This document shows, in pieces, positions 58,567 through 64,000 of a stretch of DNA of 64,000 nucleotides; the first letter of the stretch is position 1; every line of letters starts with the position of its first letter. This DNA is from Ignatzschineria cameli. Its GTDB lineage: Bacteria; Pseudomonadota; Gammaproteobacteria; Cardiobacteriales; Wohlfahrtiimonadaceae. The position numbers and the translations under genes are program-made. The notes under the pieces were generated by a model. That model was given only the letters and a program-made list of their open reading frames with translations. It had not been told where the DNA came from and did not search any database. The stretch is taken from assembly GCF_003121895.1 (NCBI RefSeq), contig NZ_QEWW01000002.1:186001-250000 (forward strand), given 5' to 3'.

Positions 58567-60543
58567 ATGAAACTCAATCCAGAACAGGCAAGTGCGGTGA
58601 CACATACGCGAACGCCGCTATTGGTCTTAGCCGGTGCCGGCTCAGGAAAGACTCGTGTAATTACCGAAAAGATCAAATATCTTGTAGAGCAAGAGTATTA
58701 TGATCCGCGCTCAATTTTTGCGGTCACCTTTACCAATAAGGCGGCAAGAGAGATGTCTGATCGCTTAATCGGGACAATGGGAAAGGAGCGAGGCCGTAAG
58801 GTGCGCGTCTCTACCTTCCATACTTTAGGGCTCTCTATATTAAAAAAGCATGGGAAATTGCTAGGGCTTCGTCCAGGATTTTCGATCTATGATCAGAAAG
58901 ATAGTACACAGTTGATGGAGTCGCTATTAGAGAGTGATGCTGAGAGTATTCGTTTAGCGTTAGACCGTATCTCCTCTTGGAAGAATGATCTGCAGAGTTT
59001 AGAAGCGCTCCGTAATGCTGCGCTCGATCCGTTTGAGAGCTCTTTAGTGGAGCTCTATGATCGTTACCAAACACAGCTTCTCTCCTATAATGCGATCGAT
59101 TTTGATGATCTTATTCTTCTGCCTCTACAGCTGTTGCAAAAATTTCCCGATGTGCGCTATTACTGGCAAAAAGAGATTCGTTATCTTCTTGTCGATGAGT
59201 ATCAAGATACCAATATGTGCCAATATGAGTTGGTAAAGCTACTCATTGGCGATCAACACCACTTAACGGTAGTTGGAGATGATGATCAGTCGATCTATGC
59301 CTGGCGCGGAGCAAGACCTGAGAATCTCCATCAGCTGCGACTCGACTTTCCCAATTTAACATTGATCAAATTGGAGCAAAATTATCGTTCAACCGGTCAT
59401 ATCTTAAAAGCAGCTAACCATGTTATTTCGCTCAATCCTCATATTTATGAAAAAGCACTCTGGTCTACTTTAGGGGATGGGGAGAAGATCGAAATTCGTG
59501 ACTTTAAGAGTGCAGAGGCCGAAAGTGAATATGTTGCAACAACTATTGTGCATCATGTGATGTTAAATCGTGCAAGCTATAGCGATTTTGCTGTTCTCTA
59601 TCGGGGTAATCATCAAGCACGGATCTTTGAGATGGCTCTACGAATGCGCGGAGTGCCGGTGAAGGTTGTGGGGGGAACAAGCTTCTTTCAACAGCCAGAG
59701 ATTAAGGATCTTCTCTCCTATCTTAAATTGATCAGTAACCCTGCAGATGATCCTTCACTTTTGCGTGTAATCAATGTCCCTAAAAGGGAGATTGGAGCTG
59801 TAACTTTGAAGAAGATTACTGAATTTGCTGCCGAGCATCGACTCTCACTCTTTGAGACATTAGAGCATCCCCATTTGGCGAGCTATATCGGGCGAGCAGG
59901 TCATAAATGTGCTCAATTTGCAGCGCAGATTCGGGCATTAAGTCGTTATGAGAATCAGGTAGAGAAGCTCTTTGATAAGCTGATTACCGAGATCGGCTAT
60001 GAAGAGCATCTTCGGGATCAAGCCACTTCTCCCAAGGCTTTTGAGCGAAAAATCAATAGTGTTAATGCCTTAAGAGAGTGGTTTTCCGGTGAAGAGGGGG
60101 GCTTGGGCGATATTCTCTCTCATCTAACTCTAATCTCTATTTTAGAGAACCAGCGTGAAGAGGAGGAGGCGGATGCCGTGACGCTAATGACGCTCCATAG
60201 CGCCAAGGGATTAGAGTTTCCTTATGTCTTTATGGTGGGCTTAGAGGAAGATCTTCTTCCACATCGAAATAGTATCGATAGCGATATGGTTGAAGAGGAG
60301 CGTCGACTCTTCTATGTCGGAGTGACACGGGCGCGTCAAAAATTGGAGATCACCTTCTGCCGGCAACGACGACGTTATGGTGAGTGGGAATCTTGTAAAA
60401 TGAGTCGTTTTTTAGAGGAGTTACCGGAAGAGAATATTATCTGGTATACCGATGGTAAGATGCCCTCAAAAGAGGTTCAGCGCCAAAATACGGCAGATAC
60501 ACTTGCTGGATTACAGGCCATGCTCGATGGATTAGAACGATAA
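58567..60543 (+). CDS. rep: ATP-dependent DNA helicase Rep
   Basis: Rep is the 3'-5' superfamily 1 helicase that helps replication forks pass protein blocks. The 658-residue protein has Walker A LAGAGSGKTRVIT, motif II LLVDEYQDTN, motif III VVGDDDQSIYAWRGA, motif IV YRGNHQ, motif V TLHSAKGLEFPYV and motif VI VGVTRARQKL. It is closer to Rep than to UvrD by overall sequence and C-terminus (SRFLEELPEENIIW). Confidence 0.95.
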   Translation: MKLNPEQASAVTHTRTPLLVLAGAGSGKTRVITEKIKYLVEQEYYDPRSIFAVTFTNKAAREMSDRLIGTMGKERGRKVRVSTFHTLGLSILKKHGKLLGLRPGFSIYDQKDSTQLMESLLESDAESIRLALDRISSWKNDLQSLEALRNAALDPFESSLVELYDRYQTQLLSYNAIDFDDLILLPLQLLQKFPDVRYYWQKEIRYLLVDEYQDTNMCQYELVKLLIGDQHHLTVVGDDDQSIYAWRGARPENLHQLRLDFPNLTLIKLEQNYRSTGHILKAANHVISLNPHIYEKALWSTLGDGEKIEIRDFKSAEAESEYVATTIVHHVMLNRASYSDFAVLYRGNHQARIFEMALRMRGVPVKVVGGTSFFQQPEIKDLLSYLKLISNPADDPSLLRVINVPKREIGAVTLKKITEFAAEHRLSLFETLEHPHLASYIGRAGHKCAQFAAQIRALSRYENQVEKLFDKLITEIGYEEHLRDQATSPKAFERKINSVNALREWFSGEEGGLGDILSHLTLISILENQREEEEADAVTLMTLHSAKGLEFPYVFMVGLEEDLLPHRNSIDSDMVEEERRLFYVGVTRARQKLEITFCRQRRRYGEWESCKMSRFLEELPEENIIWYTDGKMPSKEVQRQNTADTLAGLQAMLDGLER

Positions 60544-60564
60544 GCGCCGATCTGAGAGAAGTGC

Positions 60565-60609
60565 GACAAGAGAAACAAGAGCAATAAGAGCAACAAGGGC
60601 GACAGAGGC
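60565..60609. repeat. Tandem repeat, 9-bp unit x5
   Basis: GACAAGAGA, AACAAGAGC, AATAAGAGC, AACAAGGGC, GACAGAGGC fill most of the 79-base gap between rep and the next gene. Confidence 0.75.
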
Positions 60610-60622
60610 CACGGGGGATTTT

Positions 60623-61540
60623 ATGGAGAAGAGTATCGGCGTCAAAGAAAATCGCCAAGAAAGTGTCAGAAAAGAGATCAAAATAGATACTAAAAAGAGT
60701 GTTGCAGGAGGAAGTGTTAACGGGGGCGTTAAAAGCGCTGTACGCGGGGATGCACAATCCTCAGCTGAGAAGTGGTTTCATCAACTTTTCTGTGGTGTGA
60801 CACATCATCTCACAGCGCCTATTGGGCGAAGAGGTTTTATTGAAGGATACTTTGGGCTCTCTTTTTTAGCCTTATCATTATTTGCGCTCTTTCTCTATCA
60901 TTACGCGGGTGTTATTGAATCGCCACAACGTCTTCTCCGAGGGATTACGGCACTGATATTAGAGCGAAACTTCTACTTAGTCGTTGTGATGCTCTTTTTC
61001 TTAAGTTTTGGCTATCTCTATCTTTTACGAGTTCGGGGGAGCAATCTCTCCGCTACATTGAGGCGGCTTTCGCTTCTTCCTCTCATTCTCTTCTACCTTG
61101 CAGCTATGGAATTGATCTTAACGCTGACTAATACGATCGTAGAGACTAATTTTTTACAGATGATAGCTGCGATCAAGCGTTTCTCTGAGTCACCCAATGG
61201 GGATCACTTTGCACATATTGTGCCGGCTAATTGGATTCTACTATTAGAGAAAGGTGCCTGGCGTTTTCAGCTTCTCGCTACTTTACATCTTTTGATGCTC
61301 ATCTTCCCACTTCTTCTACCTACTATCGATTCTCCTCAGGAGCGCTGGCGACCGATTTTTACGAGAGGATTCTTTGCGCTTTGTGGGAAGATGATCCACT
61401 ATCTCTTTTTTCTCCTTGCGCTATTATGGTGGCTATTGAGTCTATTGGTTTGGGGTTATTTAACTTACCAAACTTTTCAAATTGAGAGCGGAATACGGTA
61501 TCTACAAGATTATCAGCTATTTCAATCTCTCTTTTATTAA
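60623..61540 (+). CDS. Unidentified multi-span membrane protein upstream of tonB-like gene
   Basis: I do not recognise this 305-residue protein. Residues 1-65 are soluble and charged. Five hydrophobic segments follow (about 77-100, 119-140, 150-175, 217-238 and 250-285). The segment PIGRRGFIEGYFGLSFLAL recalls the GR..F entry into the first helix of DUF805 proteins, a weak resemblance. It ends 12 bases before the TonB-like gene, so the two are probably cotranscribed with the iron importer downstream. It could be an accessory of that system, but nothing proves it. Confidence 0.6.
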   Translation: MEKSIGVKENRQESVRKEIKIDTKKSVAGGSVNGGVKSAVRGDAQSSAEKWFHQLFCGVTHHLTAPIGRRGFIEGYFGLSFLALSLFALFLYHYAGVIESPQRLLRGITALILERNFYLVVVMLFFLSFGYLYLLRVRGSNLSATLRRLSLLPLILFYLAAMELILTLTNTIVETNFLQMIAAIKRFSESPNGDHFAHIVPANWILLLEKGAWRFQLLATLHLLMLIFPLLLPTIDSPQERWRPIFTRGFFALCGKMIHYLFFLLALLWWLLSLLVWGYLTYQTFQIESGIRYLQDYQLFQSLFY

Positions 61541-61552
61541 AGGAGAGAGCAG

Positions 61553-62506
61553 ATGCGACGGATGATGGTTGCAATGGCGTTCTTTCTCTCTCTGCTTTTT
61601 AATGGTGGTATGCTCTTTTTGTTGTTGATTGCCTTTAGATCAGATCAACTGAACTTAGCTCAAAAGGCGGGGGTAGCTGAAGGGCAAGCATATCTCTCTG
61701 TGCAGCTATTAAGTAGTGATGCCGTGGCCTTGCCACTATCTAAAGTAGAAGAGGTAGAAAGGGGTGTAGAGAGTGAGATTGAAGTGGAGAAAATCTCTTT
61801 TTTAGATTTGAATTTAGATATCGCAGATATCGATTTAGCCACAGATTCTGTCTCGGAAGTTTTATCTAGGAGTAAACTTACTATCATCGCCGCAAAAGCC
61901 CCAAGTGAGGAGCAGGTGATTCAGGAAGAGGCGTTAAAAGTGTTAATGCCGGCAGAACCCATCCTTATTGAGAATCCCAATAAGTCGGGGTTTGAGAGGA
62001 AGCGAGAAGAGAAGCATGAAGTTAATAAGCGACCGGTAGAGCGCGTGGAGGCAAAAGAGCCAGATTCTCCAAAGTTAGATCGAAAAGATGCAGAGCGGAA
62101 AAAAGTAGATCGAAAAAATCTTGAAGAGATACAAGCGAAAAGAAAACCTCAAGACTCGATGGGAAAGAGTACTTCTACCGCCCAAGAGGCCCCTGTGACA
62201 GCTAATGCTGCCCATGAAGGCCGTAGCGGTGATCAATTTGCACAAGATTTGATGAATTCAATACTTCAACATATTGAGGGCTGTTATCCTGAAGCTTCAA
62301 AGCGACGCGGCGAACAGGGTGTGGTCGAGCTAATATTGCAAGCAAAAGGGGCGGAGATTCAGGTGGTGCTTGTTAAGAGTTCGGGATATCCGCGACTTGA
62401 TCGCTGTGCAAAGGCATCTGTAGAGCGAGCACTGAAAAAGAGCAATATTAAAACACTTCCCCAAAAAACGATTAAACTAAAACCGATCCGATTTCAATTA
62501 CGTTAG
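61553..62506 (+). CDS. TonB-like energy transducer
   Basis: The 317-residue protein has an N-terminal membrane helix (about 4-27) and a C-terminal TonB-type domain (about 232-317: GCYPEASKRRGEQGVVELIL; VKSSGYPRLDRCAKASV), joined by a long periplasmic linker. The linker is Lys/Glu-rich rather than Pro-rich. Two cysteines sit in the C-terminal domain, unusual for TonB. It should pass proton-motive energy to outer-membrane receptors. No exbB or exbD is in the window. Followed 13 bases later by the importer ATPase. Confidence 0.8.
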   Translation: MRRMMVAMAFFLSLLFNGGMLFLLLIAFRSDQLNLAQKAGVAEGQAYLSVQLLSSDAVALPLSKVEEVERGVESEIEVEKISFLDLNLDIADIDLATDSVSEVLSRSKLTIIAAKAPSEEQVIQEEALKVLMPAEPILIENPNKSGFERKREEKHEVNKRPVERVEAKEPDSPKLDRKDAERKKVDRKNLEEIQAKRKPQDSMGKSTSTAQEAPVTANAAHEGRSGDQFAQDLMNSILQHIEGCYPEASKRRGEQGVVELILQAKGAEIQVVLVKSSGYPRLDRCAKASVERALKKSNIKTLPQKTIKLKPIRFQLR

Positions 62507-62519
62507 GGCTAGAGACAAA

Positions 62520-63254
62520 ATGTTACGAGTTGAGGCATTAACTGCCATGTTGTCTACGGGAGAAAAGATTCTCTCTGATATCACCTTCTCTCTTCCTAAA
62601 GGGGCGAAGATGGCAATTATCGGTCCTAACGGTGCCGGTAAAAGTACCCTCTTAAAAGCTTTAATCTCTGCAATTCCGACAAGGTATACCCATTTGGAGA
62701 TTAATGGCTCTCCCATTGAGCAACTCTCTTTGAGAGAGCGGGCATTACAGGTGAGCTATATTGCACAACAGCAGCAGATTGAAGAGGAGATCACCGCATG
62801 GGAATGGTGTGAATTAAGTCGCTATCCTCATGCTTTAACCGGAGGGGATCATCAGAAGATTATAGAAAGGGCGCTATTGCGGTGTGATGCCCTTCAATTT
62901 GCCGGCAGAAAATTAGCAACATTGAGTGGTGGTGAGCGGCAACGGGTCTATATGGCGGGAGCATTAGCGCAAGAGACGCCGATTATTTTATTAGATGAAG
63001 TGAGTGCGGCGCTCGATCCAAAGCATCGCGATACGATGAATCAGCTAATCGCTCTCGATGCGGATAAGACAATTCTTTCGATCACTCATGATCTCAACAT
63101 GTTGGATCTTTATACCCATATTTTGGCATTGAAGACAGGGCGCGTATTAGCCTTTGGGGCTAGAGAGGATATTTTATCGCGATCACTGCTAAAATCGCTC
63201 TTCGATTACGATTTCCAAGAGGTAATTCATGATGAGAAACGACGTTACTTCTAG
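62520..63254 (+). CDS. FecE/HmuV-type ABC transporter ATP-binding protein
   Basis: The 244-residue ATPase has Walker A GPNGAGKSTLLKAL, the signature LSGGERQRVYMAGALAQ and Walker B IILLDEVSAALDP, with the layout of siderophore, heme or B12 importer ATPases (FecE/HmuV/BtuD). It partners the permease directly downstream. The substrate cannot be fixed from this gene; iron chelate or heme is likely given the adjacent TonB-like gene. Confidence 0.9.
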   Translation: MLRVEALTAMLSTGEKILSDITFSLPKGAKMAIIGPNGAGKSTLLKALISAIPTRYTHLEINGSPIEQLSLRERALQVSYIAQQQQIEEEITAWEWCELSRYPHALTGGDHQKIIERALLRCDALQFAGRKLATLSGGERQRVYMAGALAQETPIILLDEVSAALDPKHRDTMNQLIALDADKTILSITHDLNMLDLYTHILALKTGRVLAFGAREDILSRSLLKSLFDYDFQEVIHDEKRRYF

Positions 63255-63267
63255 GGAGGATAAGCGT

Positions 63268-64000
63268 ATGATCCCACTATTAGAGATTGATCATCTTCGT
63301 CGGCAGATCCGTTACAAGTTGCTCTTTTTAGCGCTATTGAGTCTTCTCCTTTTAATGATCACACCCTCTTTTGGATTAACCTTTCTCCTTCCTTGGGGGG
63401 AAAGTAGTGAGATTTTTTGGCAGTTGCGGTTTCCTCGAGCTGTTGCAACATGGTTGATTGGTGCCGGGCTTGCACTCGCTGGTTTGGTTTTGCAAGCGAT
63501 TTTACGTAATCCTCTGGCAGAGCCTTTTACTTTAGGTGTTGCCGCAGGGGCAAGCTTGGGGGCGGCAATCTATATCTATTGGGGGCTCTCTTTCTCTTTG
63601 GGGATTATTACCGGCCTGACTATCTCCGCTTTTATCGGAGCGCTAATTGTTATGGTGATTATCTATCAGGTTAATTTTCGAACAGGACATTCTCCCATTA
63701 AACTTCTGCTGATGGGGGTCATATTAACCTTCTTTATCTCAAGTCTTTTGATGTTGCTACAAGCATTAGGACGTTCCTCTTCGGCATTAGCAATGATGAG
63801 TTGGATGATGGGGCGCCTCTCCTTAATCTCTCTGAATGATCTATGGCAGTTGTTATCGATTACGCTCTTCTCGGCTATTGTTATCTTTCGTTATCTTGTT
63901 CCTCTCAATCTGCTACAACAAGGCCAAGCTGTTGCGCTCTCAAGAGGGGTCGATTCAATACGTGTGATGCAAGTTCTCTTTGTTATTGTCAGTTTAATGG
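63268..64000 (+). CDS. FecCD family ABC transporter permease (partial)
   Basis: The frame is open to the right edge. The product begins MIPLLEIDHLRRQIRYKLLF and contains LRFPRAVATWLIGAGLALAG followed by LVLQAILRNPLAEPFTLGVAAGAS, the hallmark of the FecCD/BtuC permeases of iron-chelate, heme and B12 importers. I choose the ATG at 63268, with GGGAGG eight bases upstream. In-frame ATGs at 63229 and 63232, with AGAGG upstream, would overlap the ATPase gene and are also possible. About 244 residues are visible of roughly 330 expected. Confidence 0.9.
   Translation, partial: MIPLLEIDHLRRQIRYKLLFLALLSLLLLMITPSFGLTFLLPWGESSEIFWQLRFPRAVATWLIGAGLALAGLVLQAILRNPLAEPFTLGVAAGASLGAAIYIYWGLSFSLGIITGLTISAFIGALIVMVIIYQVNFRTGHSPIKLLLMGVILTFFISSLLMLLQALGRSSSALAMMSWMMGRLSLISLNDLWQLLSITLFSAIVIFRYLVPLNLLQQGQAVALSRGVDSIRVMQVLFVIVSLM

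Overview
The window is a chromosomal segment of a gammaproteobacterium with low to moderate GC. The family calls rest on my own recognition of protein sequences, without database searches. The order hfq-hflX-hflK-hflC-purA, the presence of lptFG, holC, kdsD and rep, and the canonical str/S10/spc/alpha ribosomal order all fit Gammaproteobacteria. The base composition and gene mix make me think of the Cardiobacteriales/Ignatzschineria-Wohlfahrtiimonas side of the class, but that placement is a guess. I see no prophage, transposase, CRISPR array, rRNA or tRNA.

Layout. 1-422: the minus-strand rplU-rpmA operon, cut by the left edge. 1004-3299: a small plus-strand cluster of minor-pilin-like proteins, including a 49-codon membrane peptide. 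3649-4446: fdhD. 4548-22733: one nearly unbroken plus-strand translation supercluster (rpsL-rpsG-fusA-tuf, the S10 genes, the spc genes with secY and rpmJ, and the alpha genes with rpoA and rplQ). Its early part is punctuated by hairpins at rpsG/fusA, fusA/tuf, tuf/rpsJ and rpsJ/rplC, and by candidate autoregulatory hairpins before rplE and rpsM. 22797-28964: ribF, ileS, lspA, a beta-carbonic anhydrase and ispH. 29236-31879 (minus): ilvA and a NadR-like NMN adenylyltransferase that has lost its kinase P-loop. 32068-43441: envelope-lipid genes (cls; an MCE/Mla-type lipid ABC system with a PqiC-like lipoprotein; pgpA; a pgpB-like PAP2 phosphatase) mixed with a Nudix hydrolase, a membrane-anchored SNase-like nuclease, orn, yaaA and a Cof-type HAD phosphatase. 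43818-50689: hfq, hflX, hflK, hflC, purA and a phosphomannomutase. 50790-54345 (minus): lptG, lptF and tgt. 54550-57355: holC converging on recN, then a glutaredoxin-like gene. 57356-60543: kdsD and rep. 60623-64000: an unidentified membrane protein, a TonB-like protein and a FecCDE/HmuUV-type iron-chelate importer running off the right edge.

How the genes work together. Ribosome and elongation-factor synthesis dominates the first third. The rest is mostly envelope work: phosphatidylglycerol and cardiolipin synthesis, phospholipid transport, LPS precursor synthesis (kdsD) and LPS export (lptFG), lipoprotein maturation (lspA), membrane-protein quality control (hflKC) and TonB-driven iron uptake.

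The most unusual pattern is in the spacers. From about 27 kb on, and in the rplU-pilin spacer, nearly every intergenic gap carries its own short degenerate tandem repeat, with a different unit (6 to 15 bp, often 9) in each gap. One such array sits in frame inside the phosphomannomutase gene. A second pattern is the recurrence of the GC-rich word TGCCGGC(A) outside the ribosomal block. I found no clearly new multi-gene system; the best novelty candidates are these two patterns, the degenerate NadR-like protein and the pilin-like mini-ORF.
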